NCBI GenBank assembly: GCA_963737225.1 | Contig: CAVTSA010000003.1 | Span: forward strand, 79,108 to 143,107 | Length of the DNA: 64,000 bases | Direction: 5' to 3' | Source: CAVTSA01 sp963737225 | Lineage (GTDB): Bacteria > Chloroflexota > Dormibacteria > Dormibacterales > Dormibacteraceae | Shown: piece by piece, positions 8,186 through 20,859 of the stretch | How the letters are laid out: each line of letters starts with the position of its first letter | Position numbering within the stretch: the first letter of the stretch is position 1 | Made by a program: the position numbers and the translations under genes | The notes under the pieces: model-generated | Told to the model about the DNA's origin: nothing | The model's database searches: none | Seen by the model: only the letters and a program-made list of their open reading frames with translations

Positions 8186-8581
8186 ATGGCAACGAAGGTC
8201 ACACCTGAGGAGTTCGTAGAGGCCCTCGAGAGCTGGAGCGTGCTCGACGTCGTCAACGCGGTGAAGGCGATCGAGGACAAGTTCGGCATCAAGGCGGCGG
8301 CTGCGGTCGCGGCCCCGGCCGCGGCTGCGGGCAACGGCGCCGCTGAGGCGGCCGCTCCGGAGGAGGAGAAGACCGAGTTCACGGTCGTGCTGACCGAGAT
8401 CGGCGCCAGCAAGATCAACGTGATCAAGGCGGTTCGTGAGCTCACCTCGCTGGGCCTGAAGGAGGCCAAGGACCTGGTGGACGGCGCTCCCAAGAACGTC
8501 CTCGAGAACGTGAGCAAGGACGACGCCGACAACGCGGTCAGCAAGCTCAAGGACGCGGGGGCCACGATCGAGGTCAAATAA
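8186..8581 (+). CDS. rplL: 50S ribosomal protein L7/L12
   Basis: A 131-residue stalk protein that recruits translational GTPases. The N-terminal dimerisation helix (EEFVEALESWSVLDVVNAVK), an Ala-rich hinge (about residues 36-57), and the conserved C-terminal domain with EKTEFTVVL, KINVIKAVRELTSLGLKEAK and LVDGAPK are all present. It follows rplJ and precedes a strong intrinsic terminator, so rplJL is probably its own transcription unit, apart from rpoBC. Confidence 0.98.
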   Translation: MATKVTPEEFVEALESWSVLDVVNAVKAIEDKFGIKAAAAVAAPAAAAGNGAAEAAAPEEEKTEFTVVLTEIGASKINVIKAVRELTSLGLKEAKDLVDGAPKNVLENVSKDDADNAVSKLKDAGATIEVK

Positions 8582-8600
8582 CCTCGCCGCCTCTCCGGCA

Positions 8601-8640
8601 GACGGCCCGCCCCACACCCGGGGCGGGCCGTCTCCTTGTT
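8601..8640 (+). terminator. Intrinsic terminator after rplL
   Basis: A perfect 13-bp stem (8601-8613 with 8620-8632) closes a six-base loop, ACACCC, and is followed by TCCTTGTT. It begins 20 bases after the rplL stop. It separates rplJL from rpoBC, which are cotranscribed in many other bacteria. Confidence 0.85.
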
Positions 8641-8677
8641 CCCGAGACTCGGCTCTCGGCACCCGGGTCGCACGCGG

Positions 8678-8921
8678 CGGGGTCCAAGCCCCGCCCGACT
8701 CTCTCCAGCGGGCGCGTCAGCGCTCGGGCGCCAGCCCGAACAAGCCCCACCCCAAACTCGCGAGAGCACCCAGCACCGCCGGGCCCGGCAGGGAACGGCG
8801 GCGAGCGGCAGGGGGGTTTGGGGGCCGCAGCCACCCAAGTCAGTCAGATGCGCGCCCGCAACCGGCCCGCACGGCCCCTCCACCTTCGTGCGCGAAGCGC
8901 TCGCGCGTCAGCGCGAAGACC
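8678..8921 (-). repeat. Dispersed ~245-bp GC-rich repeat, copy A
   Basis: Read on the minus strand, this segment aligns along its length with 51431-51680 on the plus strand. Shared blocks include GAGCGCTTCGCGCACGAA, GCCGGTTGCGGGCGCGCAT, CCCTGCCGGGCC and GGTGCTCTCG. Both copies keep a partly open frame containing GPC, PVAGAHL and related peptides, but with many indels, so I read it as a non-coding or decayed repeat. It occupies most of the 660-base gap between rplL and rpoB. The rest of that gap (8922-9248) holds no gene that I can see, only the presumed rpoB promoter region. Confidence 0.75.
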
Positions 8922-9008
8922 AGCCTGAAACGAGTTCTCCGAATCACCGACCGCGCGACTCGTCGTCCCCCGGTGGCCCTTCGGGCCCGCCTCCCGAGAA
9001 GGTGGGGG

Positions 9009-9039
9009 TTGCATGAAACGCACCGGTTGTGCACATACT
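9009..9039 (+). promoter_or_regulatory. Candidate sigma70-type promoter for rpoBC
   Basis: TTGCAT at 9009-9014 and CATACT at 9034-9039 are separated by 19 bases, in an otherwise GC-rich gap and about 200 bases upstream of rpoB. A second weaker pair (TTTCCG 9130, TACGCT 9156) lies closer. Assigned by eye only. Confidence 0.3.
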
Positions 9040-9248
9040 TAACCCCGATGCGCGTGAGGGGCTCGAAACGAGCCTGAAGACTCCGCGACGGTCGCTCGCC
9101 TGGGGTGGGTGATCCGGAGACGTGCGCGCTTTCCGCATACTGGCTGGCAGCGTGGTACGCTAAGCGTTCTCGTGCGTGCCGTCTCGCTGTGCCTCTCCCT
9201 CGGGCCCTGGTTCAGCGTGCCCTTCGATCTCCCTAGGAGTATGCCCCT

Positions 9249-12200
9249 GTGATGATCTCTGAGATGAAGGTTCCCACGCGCCTGAACTACGGCCGGATCC
9301 CGAATCTCGTCGAAACCAAGGATCTCATCTCCACCCAGACCGACTCCTTTCGGTGGTTCCTGAGTGATGGGCTCCGTGAGCTGTTCGACGAGATCAACCC
9401 GATCACGGACTACTCGGGCAAGAACTTCGAGCTTCGCTTCCTGGACTTCGAGTTCGGCTCCCCCAAGTTCAGCGTCGACGAGTGCCGCAACCGTGACATG
9501 ACGTACGCGGCGCCCCTTCGGATTCGCACCCGGCTGACGATCCGGGAAACGGGAGAGATCAAGGAATCCGAGGTCTACATGGGCGACTTCGCCCGGATGA
9601 CCGAAGAGGGCACCTTCATCATCAACGGGACCGAACGCGTGGTCGTCTCGCAGCTGGTCCGTTCGCCCGGCGTCTACTTCACGGCCGTCGAGGACCCGGC
9701 GTCCGGCCGGCGCCTCTTCGGCGCCAAGCTGATCCCGAACCGCGGCGCCTGGCTCGAGATCGAGACCTCGGCCAAGGACCTGGTCACGGTCAAGATCGAT
9801 CGCAAGCGCAAGGTCCCGGTGACGGTCCTGCTGAAGGCGCTCGAGCTGCCCAGCCTGGCCGCCGCCGACGGCGACCGCGAGGGCCAGCGGCGCGCGCTCC
9901 AGGAGCTGTTCGGCGACGTGGACAACAACGCCGAGCATCACTACCTGGAGTCCACCTTCGACAAGGACCCGACGCTCCGGGCCGAGGACGCCCTCCTCGA
10001 GCTGTACCGGCGCGTGCGCCCCGGTGACCCGCCCAGCGTCGACAACGCTCGCTCGCTGCTGCAGGGCCTGTTCTTCTCCAGCCGTCGCTTCGACCTCGGC
10101 CGGGTCGGCCGCTACAAGGTCGACAAGCGCCTGGGCCGCCCCGCGGACGAGATCCAGGAGCGGGTCCGCGACCGCAGCCTCCGGATCCTCGAGAAGGGTG
10201 ACTTCGTCGCCATCCTCCGCAAGCTCCTGGAGCTGAACAACGCGCCTCGCGACCAGCAGATCGCGGACGACATCGACCACCTCGGCAATCGCCGGGTGCG
10301 GGCGGTGGGTGAGCTGCTCCAGAACCAGTTCCGCATGGGGCTGATCCGGATGGAGCGGATCATCAAGGAGCGGATGACGATCTCCGACCCGAACACCGTC
10401 ACGGCGGCGTCCCTCATCAACGCCCGGCCGGTGGTGGCGGCGATCAAGGAGTTCTTCGGCTCCAGCCAGCTGTCCCAGTTCATGGACCAGGTCAACCCGT
10501 TGGCCGAGCTGACCCACAAGCGGCGCCTCAACGCCCTCGGCCCCGGCGGTCTCTCGCGCGAGCGGGCCGGGTTCGACGTGCGCGACGTGCACCACAGCCA
10601 CTACGGCCGCATCTGCCCGATCGAGACTCCCGAGGGTCCGAACATCGGGCTCATCGGCTCGCTGGCCACCTACGCGCGCGTCAACGAGTTCGGCTTCGTC
10701 GAGTCCCCCTTCCGCCGCGTCTACAACCGCCTGCCGGTGAACGGCAACGCGGACCAGCTGCTCGACCGGGTGCTCCGCCGGCCGGCGACGACCGAAGAGG
10801 GGGAGCTGCTTCCCCGCGGCGCGCAGCTGGACGAGGCGGCGATCGAGCAGCTGCACGAAGCCGGCGTCCAGAGCGTCGACATCCTGCCCTGGGCCTCCGA
10901 AGAGGTCGTCTACCTGTCCGCCGACGAGGAGGACATGTACGGCATCGCCCAGGCGAACACGCCGCTGGACAGTCACAAGAACTTCACCGACACCCGCGTC
11001 CCGTCCCGGGTTCGTGGTGAGCCGATCATGGCCGACGCGGTCGGCATCCAGTACATGGACGTGTCGCCGAAGCAGATCGTGTCGGTGGCAACCGCCATGA
11101 TCCCGTTCCTCGAGCACGACGACGCCAATCGCGCCCTGATGGGCTCCAACATGCAGCGCCAGGCGGTGCCCCTGCTGGTGACCGAGTCGCCGCTGGTCGG
11201 GACCGGCGTGGAGGCGGCCGCCGCCCAGTACTCGGGCGAGATGCTCGTCTCCGAGACCTCGGGGACCGTGGTCGACGTCGCCTACCCGCAGGAGCTGCAC
11301 GGCATCCACGCCAACCCCGTGTACGACATCGTGGTCCGCCCCGACGACGGGTCGGAGGAGCGCCGCTACTCCCTGACCAAGTTCTATCGCTCCAACCAGG
11401 GCACCTGCATCAATCACCGCGTGATGGTGAAGCCGGGCCAGCAGGTGGAGCCGGGCACGATCCTGGCGGACGGCCCCGCCATCGACAACGGCGAGATGGC
11501 GCTCGGTCGCAACGTGCTGGTCGCGTTCATGCCCTGGGAGGGCTACAACTACGAGGACGCGATCCTCCTCAGCGAGGACATCGTCAAGGCCGACAAATAC
11601 ACCTCGATCCACATCGAAGAGTTCGAGATCGAGGCTCGCGAGACCCGGCTCGGGCCGGAGGAGATCACCCGCGACATCCCCAACGTGTCGGAGGATGCGC
11701 TCCGCAACCTCGACGAGCGCGGCATCGTGTACATCGGCGCCGAGGTCAACGAGGGCGACATGCTGGTGGGCAAGATCACGCCCAAGGGCGAGACCGAGCT
11801 CTCCGCCGAGGAGCGGCTGCTGCGCGCGATCTTCGGTGAGAAGGCGCGCGAGGTGCGCGACTCGAGCCTCCGGGTTCCCCACGGCGAGCGCGGCACGGTG
11901 GTCGACGTCAAGGTGTTCAGCCGCGAGAACAAGGATGAGCTGGCCCCGGGCGTGACCGAGCTGGTCCGGGTCTACGTGGCCCAGAAGCGGAAGATCTCGG
12001 CCGGCGACAAGATGGCGGGCCGCCACGGGAACAAGGGCGTGGTGAGCCGGATCATGCCGATCGAGGACATGCCGTTCCTGCCCGACGGCACCCCGGTCGA
12101 GATCGTGCTCAACCCCCTCGGCGTGCCAAGCCGGATGAACCTGGGCCAGGTGCTGGAGACCCACCTCGGGTGGGTCGCGCAGTCGCTCGGCCTCAAGGTG

Positions 12201-12782
12201 CAGACCCCGGTGTTCGACGGCGCCTCGCTGGCCAAGATCCAGGACGAACTGGAGGCGCGTGGCCTGCCCCGCGAGGGCAAGCTGGAGCTGCGCGACGGCC
12301 GGACCGGCGACGCCTTCGACCAGCCGGTGACCGTGGGCCAGATCTACATGTTGAAGCTGGCGCACCTGGTGGAGGACAAGATCCACGCCCGCTCCACCGG
12401 CCCCTACAGCCTGGTCACCCAGCAGCCGCTTGGCGGCAAGGCCCAGTTCGGGGGTCAGCGCTTCGGCGAGATGGAGGTCTGGGCGCTGGAAGCCTACGGC
12501 GCCGCGCACGTCCTGCAGGAGATCCTGACCGTCAAGTCCGACGACATCGTGGGCCGGGTCAAGGCCTACGAGGCGATCGTCAAGGGTGACAACACCCTGG
12601 AGGCCGGCATCCCGGAGTCGTTCCGGGTGCTGGTGAAGGAACTGCAAGGCCTGGGCCTCGGTGTCGAGATCTTGAGCGAGAACGAAAGTCAGATCGTGCT
12701 CAGCGAGGAGGAGTCCCCGGAAATGCCTCTCGATCTGGGCATCAGCCTGGAGCGCGAGGAGCGTGAGGAGAGCCTCGATTGA
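9249..12782 (+). CDS. rpoB: DNA-directed RNA polymerase subunit beta
   Basis: A 1177-residue beta subunit, full length, without the large lineage inserts of proteobacterial RpoB. The rifampicin-region segment FGSSQLSQFMDQVNPLAE, then THKRRLNALGPGGLSRERAG, is clear; the residue equivalent to E. coli Ser531 is Asn (codon 10530-10532). The catalytic-side motifs GRNVLVAFMPWEGYNYEDAI, KMAGRHGNKG and GGKAQFGGQRFGEMEVWAL are intact. AGGAG at 9235-9239 supports a start at GTG 9249 or ATG 9252. rpoC follows after a 122-base gap. Confidence 0.98.
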   Translation: MMISEMKVPTRLNYGRIPNLVETKDLISTQTDSFRWFLSDGLRELFDEINPITDYSGKNFELRFLDFEFGSPKFSVDECRNRDMTYAAPLRIRTRLTIRETGEIKESEVYMGDFARMTEEGTFIINGTERVVVSQLVRSPGVYFTAVEDPASGRRLFGAKLIPNRGAWLEIETSAKDLVTVKIDRKRKVPVTVLLKALELPSLAAADGDREGQRRALQELFGDVDNNAEHHYLESTFDKDPTLRAEDALLELYRRVRPGDPPSVDNARSLLQGLFFSSRRFDLGRVGRYKVDKRLGRPADEIQERVRDRSLRILEKGDFVAILRKLLELNNAPRDQQIADDIDHLGNRRVRAVGELLQNQFRMGLIRMERIIKERMTISDPNTVTAASLINARPVVAAIKEFFGSSQLSQFMDQVNPLAELTHKRRLNALGPGGLSRERAGFDVRDVHHSHYGRICPIETPEGPNIGLIGSLATYARVNEFGFVESPFRRVYNRLPVNGNADQLLDRVLRRPATTEEGELLPRGAQLDEAAIEQLHEAGVQSVDILPWASEEVVYLSADEEDMYGIAQANTPLDSHKNFTDTRVPSRVRGEPIMADAVGIQYMDVSPKQIVSVATAMIPFLEHDDANRALMGSNMQRQAVPLLVTESPLVGTGVEAAAAQYSGEMLVSETSGTVVDVAYPQELHGIHANPVYDIVVRPDDGSEERRYSLTKFYRSNQGTCINHRVMVKPGQQVEPGTILADGPAIDNGEMALGRNVLVAFMPWEGYNYEDAILLSEDIVKADKYTSIHIEEFEIEARETRLGPEEITRDIPNVSEDALRNLDERGIVYIGAEVNEGDMLVGKITPKGETELSAEERLLRAIFGEKAREVRDSSLRVPHGERGTVVDVKVFSRENKDELAPGVTELVRVYVAQKRKISAGDKMAGRHGNKGVVSRIMPIEDMPFLPDGTPVEIVLNPLGVPSRMNLGQVLETHLGWVAQSLGLKVQTPVFDGASLAKIQDELEARGLPREGKLELRDGRTGDAFDQPVTVGQIYMLKLAHLVEDKIHARSTGPYSLVTQQPLGGKAQFGGQRFGEMEVWALEAYGAAHVLQEILTVKSDDIVGRVKAYEAIVKGDNTLEAGIPESFRVLVKELQGLGLGVEILSENESQIVLSEEESPEMPLDLGISLEREEREESLD

Positions 12783-12824
12783 CCAATCGCGAGGAGACCA
12801 TCGACTAGACGGTCGCCCGCGCGA

Positions 12825-12844
12825 CCGGGGGTTCCCGCCCCCGG
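12825..12844. other. Intercistronic hairpin between rpoB and rpoC
   Basis: CCGGGGG (12825-12831) pairs with CCCCCGG (12838-12844) around the loop TTCCCG. No T-tract follows, so it is more likely an mRNA-processing or pausing structure than a terminator. It occupies the short rpoB-rpoC spacer. Confidence 0.45.
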
Positions 12845-12904
12845 CCGTCAGGGCGTCCGGCGGGGATCCAGTCGGTACGGCACGCACATGTTGCAGAGGG
12901 ACAA

Positions 12905-17176
<4,272 letters not shown>

Positions 17177-17190
17177 CAGCGGTTTCAGCA

Positions 17191-17233
17191 GGGGCCCGCT
17201 TTCCTCGGGAGGCGGGCCCCTTCCTTTTGTTCC
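17191..17233 (+). terminator. Intrinsic terminator after rpoC
   Basis: GGGGCCCGC (17191-17199) pairs with GCGGGCCCC (17212-17220); the loop holds a small CCTCGGGAGG palindrome. The T-rich tail TTCCTTTTGTT follows. It ends the rpoBC unit 15 bases after the rpoC stop. Confidence 0.87.
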
Positions 17234-17245
17234 GGCCAGATTCGG

Positions 17246-17305
17246 CAGAGTGTCCACACTCGGACGCTAAAACTGCGCCGGTAGGGTCCTACTGCGGACA
17301 CTCTG
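17246..17305. repeat. 60-bp palindromic element with 10-bp terminal inverted repeats, copy 1
   Basis: Starts CAGAGTGTCC and ends GGACACTCTG, a perfect inverted pair. The same 60-base length and ends recur at 42557-42616, with 47 of 60 positions identical. The shared interior includes CACTC, GCTAAA and GGTAGGG. It lies just past the rpoC terminator and 46 bases before the aldehyde dehydrogenase start. It could be a MITE-like or REP-like element, or a structured RNA or DNA site. Confidence 0.8.
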
Positions 17306-17351
17306 GCGTTGCCCCGGCCGGGCGGCGTCGGTGGCTGCGTAGGATCCGGGC

Positions 17352-18848
17352 ATGGCGACGGTCGTGCCCGGTGAGGTGCGGGTGGAGGCGGGGACGCTGA
17401 TCTCGACCAACCCCACTACCGGTCGCCTGGTCGGGAGGTTCGACGTCGCGACCGCAGACGACGCGCGAGAGGTGGTCGCCCGAGCGCGCGAGGCGGGCGT
17501 CTGGTGGGCGGGCCTCGGGTTCCGGCGGCGGGCCGAGCGGCTCCGGCGCTGGCGGGCGGACCTCGCGCGACGGCTGGAGGAGGTCGCCGCGCTGGTTCGC
17601 GCGGAGGGTGGCAAGCCACGTGCCGAGGCGATCGTCGAGACGGCCGCCGCCATCGATCACATCGAGTGGGCGGCCACGAACGCGAAGCGGGTGCTGGCGC
17701 CGCGGAGGGTGCCCTCGCGGCTCCTGCTGATCGAGCACGAGGCCCACCTGGAGTACCAGCCGCTCGGCACGGTGGGCGTGATCGGCCCCTGGAACTACCC
17801 GGTGCTGACCCCGGTCGGCTCGCTCGCCTACGCGCTGGCGGCGGGCAACGCGATCGTCTTCAAGCCCAGCCAGTACACCCCGGCGGTCGGTCAGTGGCTG
17901 GTGGACTCGTTCCGCCGGGCCGTCCCCGAACAGCCGGTCCTTCAGGTGCTGCACGGAAGCGGCGAGGTGGGTGCGCTGCTGTGCCGGGCAGGGGTGGACA
18001 AGATCGCCTTCACCGGTTCGACCGGCACCGGAAAGCGTGTGATGGCGGCCTGTGCCGAGACGCTGACCCCGGTCCTGATCGAGGCGGGCGGCAAGGACGC
18101 GCTCTTGGTGGACGAGGACGCCGACCTCCAGATGGCGGCCGAAGCGTGCTGCTGGGGGGCGATGACCAACGCCGGCCAGACCTGCCTCGGCATCGAGCGT
18201 GCGTACGTCGTCGACTCCCGCTACGACGAGTTCCTGACCGCGCTGATCGACCGCGCCCGGACGTTGCGTGTGGGGGCGGGCGATGACGCCGACATCGGCC
18301 CGATCACGATGCCCCGACAGTTGGACGTGATCCGCCGCCACCTCGAGGATGCGGTCGCGCGCGGCGGGCGGGCGGTGCTGGGCGGGCCCGAGGCGGTACG
18401 CCCGCCGTACGTCTGGCCCACGATCCTGGTCGATGTTCCCGACGACGCACCGGCGATGACCGAGGAGACGTTCGGCCCCACCGTGGCGGTGACACGGGTG
18501 CACGACCTGGACGAGGCGGTGCGGCGGTCGAACGCGATCCGATATGGGCTGGGCGGCGCCGTGTTCGGTCGAGCGCGTGCGATGGAAGCGGCGGCGGCGC
18601 TTCGCACCGGGATGGTCTCGGTCAACTCGGCCCTCGCCTTCATCGGCGTCGCGAGCCTGCCCTACGGCGGGGTCGGCGACTCGGGGTTCGGCCGAACGCA
18701 TGGAGATGACGGGCTGCGGGAGTTCGCCCGCGCCAAAGCGATCACCCGCCGGCGAGGCCCTTCGCTGCTGCCGGCGATGACGTTCGACCGGCGGCCGTGG
18801 CAGGTGGATCTGCTGGCAGGGCTGATCAGACTTCGCTACGGCCGCTGA
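17352..18848 (+). CDS. Aldehyde dehydrogenase family protein
   Basis: A 498-residue NAD(P)-dependent aldehyde dehydrogenase, the usual length of the superfamily, which oxidises aldehydes to carboxylates. Visible motifs: cofactor-binding GVIGPWNYPVLTPV and KPSQYTP, FTGSTGTGKRVM, general-base Glu in LIEAGGKDALLV, and the catalytic Cys in NAGQTCLGIERAYV, then ETFGPTVAV and PYGGVGDSGFGR. Position 2 of the usual ELGGK motif is Ala. Start ATG 17352. It is isolated between rpoC and a minus-strand pair, with the 60-bp element directly upstream. Substrate unknown; the domain order is also close to succinate-semialdehyde or benzaldehyde dehydrogenases. Confidence 0.92.
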   Translation: MATVVPGEVRVEAGTLISTNPTTGRLVGRFDVATADDAREVVARAREAGVWWAGLGFRRRAERLRRWRADLARRLEEVAALVRAEGGKPRAEAIVETAAAIDHIEWAATNAKRVLAPRRVPSRLLLIEHEAHLEYQPLGTVGVIGPWNYPVLTPVGSLAYALAAGNAIVFKPSQYTPAVGQWLVDSFRRAVPEQPVLQVLHGSGEVGALLCRAGVDKIAFTGSTGTGKRVMAACAETLTPVLIEAGGKDALLVDEDADLQMAAEACCWGAMTNAGQTCLGIERAYVVDSRYDEFLTALIDRARTLRVGAGDDADIGPITMPRQLDVIRRHLEDAVARGGRAVLGGPEAVRPPYVWPTILVDVPDDAPAMTEETFGPTVAVTRVHDLDEAVRRSNAIRYGLGGAVFGRARAMEAAAALRTGMVSVNSALAFIGVASLPYGGVGDSGFGRTHGDDGLREFARAKAITRRRGPSLLPAMTFDRRPWQVDLLAGLIRLRYGR

Positions 18849-18863
18849 GTGGTCCGCGAGCGG

Positions 18864-19292
18864 TCAGGCGACGCAGAACTCGTTGCCCTCGGGATCCTGC
18901 ATCACGATCGCGAAGTCCTGGAACGGCCCGAACACCTCGTCCTGAACGCGAAGGCGCCGAGCACCCAGGATCTCGAGGCGCTGGGCCTCGGCCTGAGCCA
19001 GGTCGTGCCCGACATGCAGGTCGAGGTGGAGGCGGTTCTTCACCGTCTTCGGCTCGGGAACCCGCTGGAAATAGAGCCGCGGGCGGAGTCCTTCGGGATC
19101 GACCACCGCACAGCGCTGGTTGATCTGGTCATCGCGCAGGCCCTGCGCACGCATCTCAAGTACGGTTTCGGGATCCCAGGTCCACTGCTTCTGATACCCG
19201 AGCGCAGCGGCCCAGAACGAGGCCAGCGAGTCGGGGTCGCGGCAGTCGAAGACGATCTGGAGGCCGGGTACCCGCGTGGTGTCATCCGCCAT
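18864..19292 (-). CDS. VOC superfamily (glyoxalase-like) protein
   Basis: A 142-residue protein starting at ATG 19292 (MADDTTRVPG); a 12-residue upstream extension is possible but unlike the family. Two beta-alpha-beta-beta-beta halves of the vicinal-oxygen-chelate fold are suggested by GLQIVFDCRDPDSLASFWAAALGY at the start and by RLHLDLHVG and IVMQDPEGNEFCVA at the end, the DPEGNEFC ending being typical of glyoxalase-like proteins. No specific substrate can be assigned. It lies 32 bases after the kinase gene on the same strand and converges with the aldehyde dehydrogenase. Confidence 0.82.
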   Translation of the reverse strand: MADDTTRVPGLQIVFDCRDPDSLASFWAAALGYQKQWTWDPETVLEMRAQGLRDDQINQRCAVVDPEGLRPRLYFQRVPEPKTVKNRLHLDLHVGHDLAQAEAQRLEILGARRLRVQDEVFGPFQDFAIVMQDPEGNEFCVA

Positions 19293-19324
19293 CAGAGAGA
19301 TCCTAGAACATGCGTTCGGCGCGG

Positions 19325-20257
19325 TCAAGGGACATCAACGACGGTTCCAGCTTCCCAGTCGCCAAGCTCCGCCAGCGTCGCGTATGACGGTTGGGCCCCA
19401 GGCCTGGTGACGGACCAGGCGGCGGCCCGCGCGCCGAAGCGCGCCGCGTCGATCAGCGAGGCCCCGCCCGCGAGCTGTGATGCCACCGCGCCCGTGAAGG
19501 CGTCTCCGGCGCCGGTGGTGTCGACCGGCGTGACCGCAACGGCCGGGATCGGTGTCACCCGGCCCTCCTGGAGGACCACCGCGCCCTCGCCACCCAGCGT
19601 CACGATCGCCGCCCTCCCGCCGCGCTCCCGGAGCCGGCTGGCGGTCACGTCCCAGTCGCCTCGCGCCTCGAGCAGGTCCGCGGCTTCGCTCTCGTTGAGC
19701 AGCAGCACGTCGATCACGTCCAACAGCCGGTCCTCGATGGCGGCCGCGGGGGAGGGGTTGAGCAGCACCCGGACCCGGGTCTCTCGCGCCTGGAGCGCCG
19801 CCGCCACCGCCGTCTCCATCGGTACCTCGAAACAGAGGCAGAGGACCTCCGCTCCCTGGAGCCGCTCCGCGAGGCCCGTCAGCCGGTCCGGGGTGAGCTC
19901 GCCGTTGGCGCCCGCGGACAGCACGATCGTGTTCTCGCCCGCCCGATCGACGATGATCAGCGCCGTGCCGGTGGCGATCCCCGGGAGCCGCAGCACCCCC
20001 CGTACGTCGACGCCCGCCTCTCGCAGCTCACGCAGCAACAGGTGGCCGCGGTCGTCATCGCCGACCGCGCCGACCATCGCCACCCGGGCCCCCAGGCGCG
20101 CCGCCGCGGCCGCCTGGTTGGAGCTCTTGCCGCCGGGCGCGACGGCGAGCGCCGACCCGTGCACGGTCTCGCCGGCCCGGGGCAGCCGCTCGGTGCGGAC
20201 CGTGAGGTCGGCGTTGAGCGACCCCACCACGACCACGTGCCCACCCTCGCGTCGCAT
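19325..20257 (-). CDS. PfkB-family carbohydrate kinase, ribokinase-like
   Basis: A 310-residue sugar kinase of the ribokinase/PfkB family. The N-terminal VVVVGSLNADLTVRTERLPRAGET, the substrate-side GGKSSNQAAAAARLG (ribokinases have GGKGANQA), LNPSPA, LLLNESEA, TLGGEGAV and the catalytic DTTGAGDAFTGA with its Asp base and anion hole are all present. The chosen ATG at 20255-20257 precedes the first strand; the open frame continues upstream through antisense of rpsL. Transcribed ahead of the VOC gene. D-ribose is the likeliest substrate by similarity, but this is not proven. Confidence 0.9.
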   Translation of the reverse strand: MRREGGHVVVVGSLNADLTVRTERLPRAGETVHGSALAVAPGGKSSNQAAAAARLGARVAMVGAVGDDDRGHLLLRELREAGVDVRGVLRLPGIATGTALIIVDRAGENTIVLSAGANGELTPDRLTGLAERLQGAEVLCLCFEVPMETAVAAALQARETRVRVLLNPSPAAAIEDRLLDVIDVLLLNESEAADLLEARGDWDVTASRLRERGGRAAIVTLGGEGAVVLQEGRVTPIPAVAVTPVDTTGAGDAFTGAVASQLAGGASLIDAARFGARAAAWSVTRPGAQPSYATLAELGDWEAGTVVDVP

Positions 20258-20482
20258 GGGCCAGAGCATAGTGAGCGCCGTCAACGCCACGCCCAGTCCC
20301 CGCAGGCCCTGGGGTGCGGCGGCGCGGCCGGCCACGCCTGCGTTTGGCTTCCAGAGGCCTGGGGCACAATACGTTGGCGCCCCGACGAGTTCACCGCAGA
20401 TGCGGTAAAGTAGCGGGCTGTCGCCCACGCGGACGTTGCCGCCTGGGATGAATTCGCCTTGCGTTAAAAGCGGAGAAAGTAT
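20258..20482. other. Divergent intergenic region, kinase / str operon
   Basis: No coding sequence is evident. It must hold the rpsL promoter: the only AT-rich hexamers are TTGGCG (20374-20379) and TAAAGT (20406-20411), but their 26-base spacing is too long for a normal sigma70 site, so I do not call a promoter. GGAG at 20472-20475 is the rpsL ribosome-binding site. Confidence 0.4.
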
Positions 20483-20857
20483 TTGCCGACCATTCAGCAG
20501 CTGGTTCGAATCGGCCGCAAGCCTGCGGTCAAGAAGTCGAAGTCGCCTGCGCTTCGGGGCTCGCCCCAGCGGCGCGGTGTGTGCGTGCGCGTCTACACAG
20601 CGACTCCGAAGAAGCCGAACTCGGCGCTGCGAAAGGTCGCGCGCGTCCGCTTGACCACGGGTATCGAGGTCACGGCCTACATCCCGGGCATCGGACACAA
20701 CTTGCAGGAGCACTCCAACGTCCTGATCCGCGGAGGACGTGTCAAGGACATGCCCGGCGTGCGCTACCACATCATCCGCGGGACGCTCGACACGGCGGGG
20801 ACCCGCAACCGCAAACAGGGCCGTTCCAAGTACGGCGCCAAGCGGGAGAAGCGGTAG
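20483..20857 (+). CDS. rpsL: 30S ribosomal protein S12
   Basis: A 124-residue S12 of the decoding centre. PTIQQLVRIGRKP, the streptomycin-region TPKKPNSALRK with wild-type Lys, and GGRVKDMPGVRYH, which carries the Asp that is methylthiolated in many bacteria, are intact. The TTG at 20483 follows GGAG (20472-20475) by 7 bases. First gene of the str operon; rpsG starts two bases after its stop. Confidence 0.98.
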   Translation: MPTIQQLVRIGRKPAVKKSKSPALRGSPQRRGVCVRVYTATPKKPNSALRKVARVRLTTGIEVTAYIPGIGHNLQEHSNVLIRGGRVKDMPGVRYHIIRGTLDTAGTRNRKQGRSKYGAKREKR

Positions 20858-20859
20858 CC

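Noticed and set aside
6743..8662. A 639-residue reading frame fusing DedA to a long N-terminal part
   Set aside because: The part beyond 7462 is the antisense of rplJ and rplL. DedA proper starts at ATG 7460-7462.
9039..12887. 1282-codon open frame antisense to rpoB
   Set aside because: High-GC genes leave long antisense open frames. Its composition (His/Leu/Val/Gln/Asp-rich, no domain) is that of a shadow, and rpoB on the other strand is certain.
20374..20411. sigma70 promoter for the str operon
   Set aside because: TTGGCG and TAAAGT are 26 bases apart, outside the functional range; no better pair was found by eye.
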